A DNA stretch of 64,000 bases from an uncultured Gammaproteobacteria bacterium (GCA_937924335.1 CALDWW010000011.1:1-64000), one strand, 5' to 3'; counted from the first letter of the stretch, positions 47,881 through 56,504 are shown. Translations and numbers: made by a program. Notes: generated by a model not told the origin, from the sequence alone.

Positions 47881-47919
47881 TAAACGAAAAGGGTCCCGTG
47901 AGGGGCCCTTTTTGATTAT
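47862..47919 (+). repeat. 58-bp direct repeat, copy 1 (tRNA-Gln 3' end plus terminator)
   Basis: This copy includes the 3' part of tRNA-Gln from the T loop through CCA and then the terminator, ending at GATTAT. Copy 2 at 48043-48100 is identical. The unit begins AATCCTGGTCCCCC. The period is 181 bp. Such duplication of a tRNA 3' end is typical of attL/attR or of an incomplete tandem duplication. Confidence 0.9.
47887..47913 (+). terminator. Intrinsic terminator of tRNA-Gln
   Basis: AAAAGGGTCCC (47887-47897) pairs with GGGGCCCTTTT around loop GTGA, with 11 bp including one G-T pair, followed by a T. This is a strong factor-independent terminator just after the tRNA. Confidence 0.85.
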
Positions 47920-48042
47920 TGGTGTGGGGCCCACATGGATGAGGGCCTCGAGGTTCGAGCCGAGGTCGACGTTAGTCGACCGAGACAACGTCAGCGCGGA
48001 TGCGGTGACGGCCCCGCAGGGGTGAGCCGCGTAGCGGCGAAT
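47920..48042. other. Hairpin-rich spacer between the tRNA repeats
   Basis: This 123-bp spacer has no gene. It holds four short hairpins: GGCCC/GGGCC (47928-47932, 47943-47947; CAT/ATG inside), GGTCGAC/GTCGACC (47964-47970, 47975-47981), CCCC/GGGG (48012-48015, 48019-48022) and CCGC/GCGG (48027-48030, 48034-48037). It may be the residue of an excised element, a repeat of the REP or BIME type, or the remnant of a decayed tRNA copy. Confidence 0.55.
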
Positions 48043-48100
48043 AATCCTGGTCCCCCAGCCATAAACGAAAAGGGTCCCGTGAGGGGCCCTTTTTGATTAT
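48043..48100 (+). repeat. 58-bp direct repeat, copy 2
   Basis: This is an exact copy of 47862-47919, with the 3' end of the tRNA-Gln sequence and the terminator but no 5' tRNA part. It is thus not a working tRNA. It lies just upstream of the accessory gene region starting at 48.16 kb. Confidence 0.9.
48068..48094 (+). terminator. Intrinsic terminator, duplicate copy
   Basis: The same 11-bp stem (AAAAGGGTCCC with GGGGCCCTTTT) and T-run as the first terminator, inside repeat copy 2. Confidence 0.8.
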
Positions 48101-48160
48101 CCCCCGTTTGACGGTGGCGCCGCCGGCAGGACATGCTTGATCCGGGAGGTAAGGGTGGCG

Positions 48161-48988
48161 ATGACAGAGACAGAGAGTCCCGAGATCGGCGCGACAATCG
48201 AAGCGTCCGGCCTGGCCACGAACTACCACGATGTCGGGCAGGGCCGTCCGGTCGTTCTCCTGCACGGCTCCGGGCCAGGCGTCACGGCCTGGGCGAACTG
48301 GCGTCTGACCATCCCTCCGCTATCGGAACGATTCAGGGTGATCGCGCCCGATGTCACCGGATTCGGTTATACCCAGAAGACACCGGACGATCGATACAAC
48401 ATGGAGCGCTGGCTGGATCACCTGACCGGCTTCCTCGACGCTGCCGCGGTCGACCGGGTCTCGGTGGTTGGCAACTCCTTCGGCGGAGCTTTGGCGCTAG
48501 CCCTGGCGGTTCGCCACCCTGAGCGGGTGGATCGGCTGGTCCTGATGGGTGCCGCCGGCCTGGAGTTCGAGCTCACGCCGGGCCTGGATGCCGTCTGGGG
48601 ATACGAGCCGTCGTTCGGGAACATGCGCAATCTCATCAGCCTGTTCGCCTACGATCAGTCACTGGTCTCAGACGAACTGGCAGAAATGCGTTACCGCGCC
48701 AGCGTCCGTCCGGGCGTGCAGGAGAGTTACTGCAGGATGTTTCCTGCTCCCCGTCAGGACGGGATTCGATCACTGGCGCAGGACGAGGAGGCGATCGCCG
48801 CCCTCCGGCACGAGGTCCTGATCGTCCATGGCCGCGAGGATCGGGTCATTCCACTGGAGAGCAGCGAACGTCTGCACCGCCTGATCGACCGGTCGCAGCT
48901 GCACGTGTTCGGTCGTTGCGGTCACTGGACCCAGATCGAGCACGCCGACCGGTTCGTCAGGCTGGTCGGCGACTTCCTCGATGAATAG
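48161..48988 (+). CDS. Alpha/beta hydrolase, meta-cleavage-product hydrolase-like
   Basis: This 275 aa hydrolase has the nucleophile elbow GNSFGGALALALA (Ser in G-N-S-F-G), the oxyanion region VVLLHGSGPGVTAWANWRL, an Asp in HGREDRVIPLES and the catalytic His in FGRCGHWTQIEH. The pattern HGSGPG and GHW with acid D matches 2-hydroxymuconate-semialdehyde hydrolase types (DmpD, TodF) that cut C-C bonds of ring-fission products. No dioxygenase or other meta-cleavage gene is nearby, so that substrate is uncertain. The start is ATG 48161 or GTG 48155, which has better spacing from GGAGG. Confidence 0.82.
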   Translation: MTETESPEIGATIEASGLATNYHDVGQGRPVVLLHGSGPGVTAWANWRLTIPPLSERFRVIAPDVTGFGYTQKTPDDRYNMERWLDHLTGFLDAAAVDRVSVVGNSFGGALALALAVRHPERVDRLVLMGAAGLEFELTPGLDAVWGYEPSFGNMRNLISLFAYDQSLVSDELAEMRYRASVRPGVQESYCRMFPAPRQDGIRSLAQDEEAIAALRHEVLIVHGREDRVIPLESSERLHRLIDRSQLHVFGRCGHWTQIEHADRFVRLVGDFLDE

Positions 48989-49032
48989 ACGTGGTCCGGC
49001 CACCGGAATCCGGTGGCCGCACCACGTGCCGT

Positions 49033-50055
49033 CTACCAGGCGTAGCCCAGGCGGAACGTGTAGGTTTCGTCGAGCTCGTCGACGTCACCAGGCGCGCCGC
49101 CGTCGTACTCCCACTTCGCCTGAACGCCGGCCTCGAAGCCGAGGATCAGCGGAAACTTCAGCCCCAGCGTCGTATTGAGGATCAGATCGTCCGGGTCGTC
49201 GAAGTTGAGAATGCCGTCGTGGTTCAGGTACAGCGTACTGCCGAAGCCGACGATGTCGCTGGTCGCCCCTCCCTCCCACAGTGCGCCTGGAAAATCGTTG
49301 TCCTCTGCCTCATCGAATTGTTCGTCGACGTAGACCGGACCGATCTCGCCGTGGAACGCGAGTCGGGGCGTGTCGAAGAACTGGCGGCCGATGTGCGGTC
49401 CCAGGATGGTGCGCAGATCCAGGTCGGCGAACCGGTCATACTCGAAGCGCAGCTTGCCGCCCCAGTAGTTGCGGTCGTCGCTCTTGCTGAAGCGGTCATA
49501 CTTGGAGCGGACTTCCCAGTTGTCGTCGGTCTTCTGGCCATTGTTGCGGTCGCGTTCGAAGTCACCCTTGATGGTGTAACGATCCACAAGGCTCCGCCAG
49601 ACCGTGTTGCCTTCGATGTCCCACTCGTCGGTGTCGGAGTTACCGCGCTCGAACTCGGCTGCGACGCTGGCCTCGCCCGACCACTTGTAGCCCTCGCCGA
49701 GCCGCCAGGGCTCCGGGTTGATGAACTGGATGTCCACGGTGTCGAACTCCGCTGACACCCCATCGTCCCCCTTGGCGACAAGTTGTTCGCCCTCGGAATC
49801 GATGCGCCGGTCACGGTAGACGGTCCCATCGTCCATCATGATGATGACTCTGTCTTCCGTCACGATCCTGGCGACACTGGACTGCTTGATCGTAATGTCC
49901 CCGGCGAACGGCGTGTTGAAGATGACGGAATCCTGCCCTGCGCGCACCAGCGAGCCGATCAGCTTCGATCCGTTATTCAGATACAGTTCGTCTGCGTGAG
50001 CCAGCACGCAGGATGTCATCAGTAGCATGGCGACGATCATTCGTAACGAGCGCAT
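49033..50055 (-). CDS. DUF481 outer-membrane protein (YdiY-like)
   Basis: The protein has a signal peptide (MRSLRMIVAMLLMTSCVLAHA), an SH3-like/strand-rich N-terminal part (DELYLNNGSKLIGSLVRAGQ, ITIKQSSVARIVTEDRVIIM) and a beta-barrel DUF481 domain from about residue 120. Its end is aromatic (TYTFRLGYAW), the C-terminal residue typical of outer-membrane barrels. Members are called putative salt-induced outer-membrane proteins; the role is unknown. It is 340 aa. It is convergent with the alpha/beta hydrolase. Confidence 0.85.
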   Translation of the reverse strand: MRSLRMIVAMLLMTSCVLAHADELYLNNGSKLIGSLVRAGQDSVIFNTPFAGDITIKQSSVARIVTEDRVIIMMDDGTVYRDRRIDSEGEQLVAKGDDGVSAEFDTVDIQFINPEPWRLGEGYKWSGEASVAAEFERGNSDTDEWDIEGNTVWRSLVDRYTIKGDFERDRNNGQKTDDNWEVRSKYDRFSKSDDRNYWGGKLRFEYDRFADLDLRTILGPHIGRQFFDTPRLAFHGEIGPVYVDEQFDEAEDNDFPGALWEGGATSDIVGFGSTLYLNHDGILNFDDPDDLILNTTLGLKFPLILGFEAGVQAKWEYDGGAPGDVDELDETYTFRLGYAW

Positions 50056-50565
50056 CGTTGACTCCGTTTCGTAAGGTGGGCGGAAAAACTCCGCATTCTA
50101 CCCGCAGTTGTTGTGACTCTGCATCTGTAAAGCGACCAATATTCTCGCAGTGGCACCGATCCCCCGCTCCACGCTCAATTCTGGTACCGCATGGTGCAAG
50201 TGGCAGGTATTGAGTCGGACTACGGCTGGACCCATCCGGCATGAGTGTGACGTCGATCGTCCCGATGCTCTCGTTCGCCCCTGACTCGCCGGGCATACGG
50301 CCAGGCTGGATCTACCAATTGCGATATGCTCCTGTTCGTTGCCAGGACGCAAACGGATTTGATGACCGCATCTCGATGGGTGCGAATCTCCGCTGGGTCG
50401 CCTGTTCGGGCAACGGGCACCGAGTGGGGATCGCCAAGGCCGGTCGATCACGGAGACACGGGAATGGCGCCTGTGCCGCCGGGCCGGAGCGAGGGAATAA
50501 CTGCACGCAAGCTCGAGAGTGGCCGCGCGATCCCGGCCTCGTCTCGAGCCCGATGGGAGCCAGAG
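50056..50565. other. 510-bp gap, no gene recognised
   Basis: I see nothing I can name between the DUF481 and DUF6940-like genes. Both strands have open frames, but they are Arg/Pro-rich, lack family-like sequence and overlap one another. The region probably carries the two divergent promoters, although no good -10/-35 pair was picked out. Confidence 0.5.
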
Positions 50566-51177
50566 ATGAATTGGCAGTACGTATCGGACTCCCTTCATGA
50601 GGGACGGGTGCTCCGTCACACGCTGCGTCGTGACTCTCATGAACCTACCTGGAGCGATGTCATCGATGGCTGGCGACGCGATCCTGAATTCCGCGAGTTC
50701 TTTATCCGGATGCTCGCGAGCGCGCCATTTCCGGCCTTTTACTTCGAGACCCCTGCCGTTTCAGCGGCGACGCTGGATTGCCCGTTCGAGTTCGTCCTGG
50801 TGAACAGCGGGCTGCTGGCGGATGTGGATCCGGAGCCGCAGGTATTCCGGACCCACCTGGAGTCGCCAACAGCACGGGAAGGGATTGCTGTTTTTCCGAA
50901 TCTCGGCGGTGATGCGTGGCTTGTCGCGCCCTGCCCCGAGGGGCCGCCGGAGGCGTATGCACACCTCGCAGTCTTCTGCCGGCGCGCCCCCCGTCCGCAA
51001 CAGCACGCCCTCTGGATACGGGTGGCCGAGACGATGACCGAGCAGTTGGACCTACAAGAGCCGTTGTGGCTCAGCACGGCCGGGCAGGGCGTGTTCTGGC
51101 TGCATGTTCGTCTGGATCGGTATCCGAAGTACTACAACCACGCGCCCTACCGACACGCTGCGTATGTGGATACTTGA
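50566..51177 (+). CDS. DUF6940-like protein, 203 aa, function unknown
   Basis: This soluble protein has the pattern FREFFIRMLASAPFPAFYFE, then FEFVLVNSGLL, GIAVFPNLGGDAWLVAPCP, AYAHLAVFCRRAP and a C-terminal WLSTAGQGVFWLHVRLDRYP-KYYNHAPYR. I recall this as DUF6940, an uncharacterised family. No known catalytic motif is seen. The start ATG 50566 has a GAG before it and fits the family start (MNWQY). It is an isolated gene in the accessory region. Confidence 0.65.
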   Translation: MNWQYVSDSLHEGRVLRHTLRRDSHEPTWSDVIDGWRRDPEFREFFIRMLASAPFPAFYFETPAVSAATLDCPFEFVLVNSGLLADVDPEPQVFRTHLESPTAREGIAVFPNLGGDAWLVAPCPEGPPEAYAHLAVFCRRAPRPQQHALWIRVAETMTEQLDLQEPLWLSTAGQGVFWLHVRLDRYPKYYNHAPYRHAAYVDT

Positions 51178-51220
51178 GCGAATTGACCCGCCGGTACTCC
51201 GCTGCAATTGAAGCGTCGCT

Positions 51221-53071
51221 CTATTCCGGCACGTCGACGTGAAAATCGATGGCTGCCACCTGCGCGTCCGACAAGCCGGCGTGCTCCAGCAGGGCCTGGA
51301 CCCGGGGATCGTCGCTGATTTCACGCATCCACAAGTCGGAGCGGAAGTTGGTATATGAGTCACGATCGTCGTTCTCGATGAGTTTCTGCAGCCATTCGAT
51401 GCACTGTTCCTTGTCGCCACGCATGGCGTACACGTAGGCGATGCCGTAGGACCAGGTGGCCGCGTACTGGTCCTTTATCTCGTTCAATGCGGTGTCCCCC
51501 TCTTCCTGCCGACCCAGCCTCGGGTAGCCGGCGGCCTGGCCGAGCAGGGCCCAGGCCGGCACGCCGCTCTTTTCGGCCAGTTCTTCCAGTTCCGCGACAT
51601 AGGCCTCGATGTCGTCGCGGTACCACGCGAGAACCGCCTGGATGATGTGACCCGTCAGCATATCGGGACTCAGTTCCCGAACCCGGTCCGCGTAGACCTG
51701 GGCTTCCTCAAACCGACCCGCATCCATGTACGCGCTGGCGAGGTTGTTGAGCGCCGTTTCATTCAGCGGATCGCGCTCGGCCAGGTAGCGATGGATCGCA
51801 ATGCCTTCATCGATCTTGCCCAATGTCTGCAGCAGAACAGCCGCACCGTTGAGGACACCCACGCCCTGCGGATCAAGGTCCAGCGCCTCCCGGTAGTAAC
51901 GAGCCGCGGCCACGTAGTCCCCAGCGTAATCGGTCGCGTTCCATCCAAGCCCGGCACGGGCTCTCGCGTTGTCCGGGTCGACTCTCAGGGCCTGTTCGAA
52001 TGCGGCCTTCGACTTTGCATAGCCTTCGTCCTGTTCGATCACTTCGAAACTCGCCAGGTTCGTGAAGGCGCTGCCCATTCCGTTCCAGGCAGGCGCATAA
52101 TCCGGGTCGATAGCGAGCGACTGCTCGTAGACCGAGAGCGCTTTCATCATGCTGTCGGCCGATCCCTGGCGGCCAAGCTGCCTGGCCTGCAGAAACAGTG
52201 TGTAGGCCTCCGGGTCGACCTCCTTCACGGTGGGCACCGCGCCCAGCAGCGTGACCTTGAGCTGGTCCACGACAGCCACGGCGATCTCGTCCTGGATGGC
52301 GAACACGTCGTCCAGGTCGCGATCGTAGGTTTCGGACCACAAGTGATAACCGTCGTCGGCCTTGATCAACTGGGTCGTGATCCGCACCTGGTTGCCGGCC
52401 TTGCGCACGCTGCCTTCCAGCACGTGGGCGACCTTGAGTCGCTCTGCGATCTCCGGGATCTCCACGTTCTGGTCCTTGAAGGCAAAGGAAGAGGTGCGCG
52501 CCGCCACCTGGAGTTCGGGGATCTTGGCGAGCAGATTCAGCAATTCCTCAGACAGCCCGTCGGAGAAGTATTCCTGGTCGTTGTCGGGCGACATGTCCGC
52601 AAACGGCAGGACCGCGATAGAGCGGTCCGGCGCTGGAGCGAATTTCTCGGCCGCGAGTACGGCGGGATCCTGGCTGTCGGCCGCCACGGATTCGTCAACG
52701 GCCGGGACCTCCGCAACAGGGGCCGACTCGGGCAACAGCCGATCCAGGGCCACCGTGGAGATAGCGGCGATCAACAGCACAATGATCAGTACGTTGATCT
52801 TCCGTCCGGTCCGGGACGTGATCGACTGGTCGCGGTCGATCTCTTTCTCTCTCTTGAGGCCTTCCGGCGTCAGTTCATAGACCCAGGAGAACAGCAACGC
52901 GGGGACGAACCCGAGGAGCAGCAGCATGAAGACCAGCGCGCCCGCCCAGTCCGGCACCGGCAGGAGGGAAGACAGGACGTCAGCGATCTGCAGGAGCAGC
53001 CACGAGGCGACGACATAGAGCACCGCCACCTTGGCGACATTGCGTCGTTTGAGTTCTTCGAAGAACGACAT
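51221..53071 (-). CDS. TolB-like/TPR membrane protein (adenylate-cyclase-type N-terminus, no cyclase domain)
   Basis: This 616 aa protein starts MSFFEELKRRNVAKVAVLYV, a well-known N-terminal segment of a gammaproteobacterial sensor family. It has three predicted hydrophobic helices (about 15-40, 44-68, 90-112). The middle is a FlgO/TolB-like domain (RSIAVLPFADMSPDNDQEYF, LSEELLNLLAKIPELQVAAR, VAHVLEGSVRKAGNQVRITT). The C-terminal half is about seven TPR repeats. No adenylate/guanylate-cyclase domain or HTH is present. It is therefore likely to act as a scaffold or sensor, not a cyclase. It is divergent from the WS/DGAT gene. Function is inferred only. Confidence 0.85.
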   Translation of the reverse strand: MSFFEELKRRNVAKVAVLYVVASWLLLQIADVLSSLLPVPDWAGALVFMLLLLGFVPALLFSWVYELTPEGLKREKEIDRDQSITSRTGRKINVLIIVLLIAAISTVALDRLLPESAPVAEVPAVDESVAADSQDPAVLAAEKFAPAPDRSIAVLPFADMSPDNDQEYFSDGLSEELLNLLAKIPELQVAARTSSFAFKDQNVEIPEIAERLKVAHVLEGSVRKAGNQVRITTQLIKADDGYHLWSETYDRDLDDVFAIQDEIAVAVVDQLKVTLLGAVPTVKEVDPEAYTLFLQARQLGRQGSADSMMKALSVYEQSLAIDPDYAPAWNGMGSAFTNLASFEVIEQDEGYAKSKAAFEQALRVDPDNARARAGLGWNATDYAGDYVAAARYYREALDLDPQGVGVLNGAAVLLQTLGKIDEGIAIHRYLAERDPLNETALNNLASAYMDAGRFEEAQVYADRVRELSPDMLTGHIIQAVLAWYRDDIEAYVAELEELAEKSGVPAWALLGQAAGYPRLGRQEEGDTALNEIKDQYAATWSYGIAYVYAMRGDKEQCIEWLQKLIENDDRDSYTNFRSDLWMREISDDPRVQALLEHAGLSDAQVAAIDFHVDVPE

Positions 53072-53309
53072 TGTGCCGGTGATCGCCTCCCTGTCGCTTG
53101 CCAAATCATGAAGTACCGGCGCGTATTTGTCGATTGACCCGGCGGCCCGGAACCGACATGAGTGTCGCGTGACGCCGCGAGCACCTGGTGTGCGGCAAGT
53201 ATGGCCGAAGCGCCGGGACAGGAAGCCTGACGGTTTACGCGCGCCGAGATTTCCGCCATCGTGTAGGCTGATCAATCTGGCCACCACCGTTAGCGGCCAG
53301 CCCGAAGAT

Positions 53310-54785
53310 ATGGACCCTGAAAAGATGAAGAAACTCTCGTTACTCGATCTGGCGTTTTTCGTCACGGAGACGAAGGAGAGCCCGAAGCATGTCGCCGGCC
53401 TGATGATATTCAAGAAGCCGTCCAGGAGCCCGGCGGGCTTCGTGGCGGATCTGTTTAAAGAGTTCAAGGGGTTCGACAAGCCGTGCGAGCCATTCGATCA
53501 GGTCATCAACTTCGTCGCCCTGGGGGGGCCTAGCTGGAAGCCGGCGCGGCGCTTCGATATCGATCAGCATGTTCTCTACCACACGCCGAAGAAGGCCCTG
53601 GACAAGCAAGCTCTTTACGACTACGTGGCGCGGCTGCATACCCCGCTGCTGGATCGCAGCCGGCCGCTGTGGGAGTTCCACATTATCGATAACGTCAGCG
53701 ACGGACGCTTCGCGATCTATTCCAAGATCCACCATGCATACGCGGACGGTGTGACGCTCTCGAGCTGGACGGCTCAGGGCCTGAGCGCAACCAGCAAAGA
53801 CAAGAAGGTGAAGCCGGTCTGGGCCAGCCTCGGCCGCAGGAAGCGCCGTCGCCGCATGGGCAAGGCGACTGCCACCAGCGTACTGAAGAAGGTGGTCAGC
53901 GGTTCGCTGGACCAGGTCCGCAATGCGCAGGGACTGGCCAAGCTGGGCACCCAGCTTGCCCTGGAGCAGTTCGGGCTGACGAAGAACGCCGTTTCATTAC
54001 CTTTTCGCTCGGAAGGCAACACGCCACTCACCGGCCAGGTGAGTGCCGACCGGCAGCTGGCGGTTGCCCGGGTGTCAATGGAACACGTCCAGCGAATCCG
54101 GGACATGTGCAGGGCGACGTTGAATCATGTCGCCCTGACATGTGTCGATGGCGCCCTGCATCGCTTCCTGAAGGACTCCGGTGGCGACCTGACCCGCCCG
54201 ATCGCTATCCAGATGCCGGTCAGTCTGCGCAGCAAGGGTGACGCCAAGGGCGGCAACAAGATCGGTTTCGTCACCGTCGACCTTGCTCATCGGACCGACG
54301 ACCCCTATGAACGCCTGCGCGAGATCGGCTTCACCTTGCGCAATGTGCGTAACCAGATCGACGGCGTGCGGCCGGATGCGATCGCCCAGTATTCGATCAT
54401 CATGGGCGTCGGCGCCCAGCTCACCGAGATGCTACGACTCAACAACGTATTGCCGCCGATCAGCGACACCCTGGTCTCCAACGTGCCGGGTCCCAGGGAT
54501 CCGCTCTATTTGAAGGGCGCGCGCATGGTGGAGATGTGCCCGGTGAGTACCTTGATGCCCGGCAACCGGCTGAACATCACCCTGTACAGCTATGCCGGAA
54601 CCTTGCACTTCGGGCTCATCGGAACCCGGGAGCTCGGTGATCTTTCGCTGCTTGCGGAATACATCGAGCAGGCATTCGATGAGCTTGAGCAGGCGGTCTT
54701 CAATCCGAGAACCCGGCCCAAAACGGGATCGCCACGATCCCGGTCAGCCGGTCGCCGGGCATCGAGGCAGACAGGGCAGGCCTGA
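53310..54785 (+). CDS. Wax ester synthase / diacylglycerol acyltransferase (WS/DGAT)
   Basis: This is a bacterial WS/DGAT of 491 aa, which makes wax esters or triacylglycerol as carbon stores. The catalytic HHxxxDG motif is H141-H-A-Y-A-D-G147. Other marks are SLLDLAFFVTETKESPKHVA, PLLDRSRPLWEFHIID, MPVSLRSKGDAKGGNK and SNVPGPRDPLYLKGARM. ATG 53310 was used; an ATG five codons later is also possible. No acyl-CoA or alcohol pathway gene is adjacent. Confidence 0.9.
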   Translation: MDPEKMKKLSLLDLAFFVTETKESPKHVAGLMIFKKPSRSPAGFVADLFKEFKGFDKPCEPFDQVINFVALGGPSWKPARRFDIDQHVLYHTPKKALDKQALYDYVARLHTPLLDRSRPLWEFHIIDNVSDGRFAIYSKIHHAYADGVTLSSWTAQGLSATSKDKKVKPVWASLGRRKRRRRMGKATATSVLKKVVSGSLDQVRNAQGLAKLGTQLALEQFGLTKNAVSLPFRSEGNTPLTGQVSADRQLAVARVSMEHVQRIRDMCRATLNHVALTCVDGALHRFLKDSGGDLTRPIAIQMPVSLRSKGDAKGGNKIGFVTVDLAHRTDDPYERLREIGFTLRNVRNQIDGVRPDAIAQYSIIMGVGAQLTEMLRLNNVLPPISDTLVSNVPGPRDPLYLKGARMVEMCPVSTLMPGNRLNITLYSYAGTLHFGLIGTRELGDLSLLAEYIEQAFDELEQAVFNPRTRPKTGSPRSRSAGRRASRQTGQA

Positions 54786-54978
54786 TCGTCTGAGGCCCCC
54801 GCCGGTCTGCAGGTGCCCGAATCCGGATGCCACTGTCGGCCCCGCGGGACGGGATGACATGCAGCGATCGCCGACGTCATTGTGTGACATCCGTCTCATT
54901 TGACGTAATCTCCGCTGGACCTCCCTGCGGATTTCGAACAAAGTGCGGGACGGTTCTCAGTGGATCAGGAGCATTCAC

Positions 54979-55362
54979 ATGCGAGGGAAATTCGGCTTAA
55001 GGGCCATCACAGCACTCATTTGTCTCAGCCTGTGTTCGATGGGCTTTGCTCAGGCGGCGCAAGCCGGTGTCATCGGTACTCATGCGATTGCCGGTGCCGA
55101 GCAGCGGGCCGCGCAGGTCGAGCGGCTGCAGAGTCTTGTGGCCAGCGAAGATGTAACGGCGAAACTGGTCGTCCTCGGCGTGGACCCGGAGTGGGCGGCG
55201 CAGAGAGTCGCGTCGCTGACCGATGCAGAGCTCGCGCGTCTCAATGCGGAGATCGAGCAGATGCCGGCCGGCGCGGGCGTCGTGACGATCGTCGGCATCA
55301 CATTCATCGTCCTGCTCATCCTGGAGCTGACCGGCGTCATCGACATCTTCAAGAAGATCTGA
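54979..55362 (+). CDS. PA2779-family membrane-associated protein
   Basis: The 127 aa precursor has a signal peptide (LRAITALICLSLCSMGFAQA), a short helical region around VERLQSLVASEDVTAKLVVL and GVDPEWAAQRVASLTDAELA, and a C-terminal transmembrane helix (VTIVGITFIVLLILELTGVI) ending DIFKKI. This is the pattern of PA2779-family proteins of Pseudomonas. AGGAG precedes the ATG by 8 bp. In Pseudomonas it is paired with the PA2778 peptidase, as here. Its role is not known. Confidence 0.82.
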   Translation: MRGKFGLRAITALICLSLCSMGFAQAAQAGVIGTHAIAGAEQRAAQVERLQSLVASEDVTAKLVVLGVDPEWAAQRVASLTDAELARLNAEIEQMPAGAGVVTIVGITFIVLLILELTGVIDIFKKI

Positions 55363-56371
55363 CGCCGCCGCCTTCCGGGGCGCGATTCTGCCGGTCATCG
55401 CCGTACTGGCAGGCTGCGTATCGCCCGGTGAGCGCCTCGCCGGGACGACGGCGCTATCCGGGCGGGATTCTCCGGTCGAACTGACGGCAACGCCATTCTA
55501 TCCCCAGGACGAGCTACAGTGCGGACCCGCTGCGCTGGCGACGGTGCTCGGCCCGGCCGGGTCGCGGGTGACCCCTGACGTCCTGGCGTCCGAGGTCTAC
55601 ACGCCGGGCCTGAAAGGCAGCCTGCAGCCTGACCTGCTCGGCGCAATCCGCAGGCGCGGCCTGCTTGCCTACGAGTTGCCGCCCACCCTGGAGGCGCTCA
55701 GCGCAGAACTTGCAGCGGGTCACCCGATTCTCGTGTTGCAGAACCTGGGGCCTGTATCCCGACCGGTCTGGCACTACGCGGTCGTCATAGGTGCCGACGC
55801 CTCGACGGAGACGATCACGCTGAGATCGGGCCGCGAGGCCCGTCTTCAAATGCCGACCCGGAAGTTCATGCGTAGCTGGGACAAGGCGGACCGCTGGGCG
55901 GTAGTGGTTCTGCGCCCCGACGAGGTTCCGGTCGATCCAAGACGCGAGCGCTTGCACCGTGCCGTCCTCGGGCTCGAGGCTGCCGGTCGTCCGGTAGCGG
56001 CCAGCCAGGCGTGGAGCGCCGTGATCAACATCTGGCCCGACGACAGCGTCGCGCTGTTCGGCCTCGGCAACGCACGCTACTCCCTTGGGGATCCGGTGGG
56101 AGCAAGGGCCGCCTGGGCGCGTTATGTAAAACTAAATCCGGGCGACCCATCGGGTATTAACAATCTCGCGGTGGTATTGGGCGATCTGGGTTGTCGTAAC
56201 CTGGCCCTGCAGCTGGCGCGGGAGACTCTGGACAAGTTGACCCCGGGCGATGACGCATACCCGCAGGTTCTCGACACCGTGTCCACTCTGGAGTCCCAGC
56301 CGGCGGGGCGCGACCCCGGTCACTGCATCCCGGTCGGCACAGCCAATCAGGATCAATCTGGTCGACCCTGA
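55331..56371 (+). CDS. PA2778-family C39-like cysteine peptidase with TPR; start codon not found
   Basis: The coding frame is open from 55331. It has a lipobox-like segment (ILPVIAVLAGC), then FYPQDELQCGPAALATVL with the likely catalytic Cys, and later a WHYAVVIG His motif and a Ser/Arg core (LRSGREARLQMPTRKF). The last 130 residues are TPR-like (AASQAWSAVINIWPDDSVAL, VKLNPGDPSGINNLAVVLGD). This is the PA2778 family. No ATG, GTG or TTG occurs in frame before the Cys codon at 55520; the first is a GTG at 55544, which would lose the Cys. The coordinate given is the open-frame limit. A non-standard start (ATT 55385), a frameshift or a sequence error is likely. Confidence 0.72.
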   Translation, partial: PASSTSSRRSDAAAFRGAILPVIAVLAGCVSPGERLAGTTALSGRDSPVELTATPFYPQDELQCGPAALATVLGPAGSRVTPDVLASEVYTPGLKGSLQPDLLGAIRRRGLLAYELPPTLEALSAELAAGHPILVLQNLGPVSRPVWHYAVVIGADASTETITLRSGREARLQMPTRKFMRSWDKADRWAVVVLRPDEVPVDPRRERLHRAVLGLEAAGRPVAASQAWSAVINIWPDDSVALFGLGNARYSLGDPVGARAAWARYVKLNPGDPSGINNLAVVLGDLGCRNLALQLARETLDKLTPGDDAYPQVLDTVSTLESQPAGRDPGHCIPVGTANQDQSGRP

Positions 56372-56504
56372 CGAGTGCTCGAAGATCGATGCGTCAGCGT
56401 TCCCGAAGCCTGCGGAATGTGGAGACCGGTGTGCGGTTATTTGACCGCGACCGCAGGGCCGTGGATATTTGGCGCCGGGAGTGAGCGGGAGACTCGAGCC
56501 GGTA

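Noticed and set aside
50098..50640. Small open frames on both strands in the gap before the DUF6940-like gene
   Set aside because: They are Arg/Pro/Ser-rich, overlap one another and have no supported RBS or family pattern.
51647..53137. Long plus-strand open frame (496 aa) opposite the TolB-like/TPR gene
   Set aside because: The minus strand gives a full-length family-like protein; the plus-strand product has no family-like pattern. Long shadow frames are common at this G+C.
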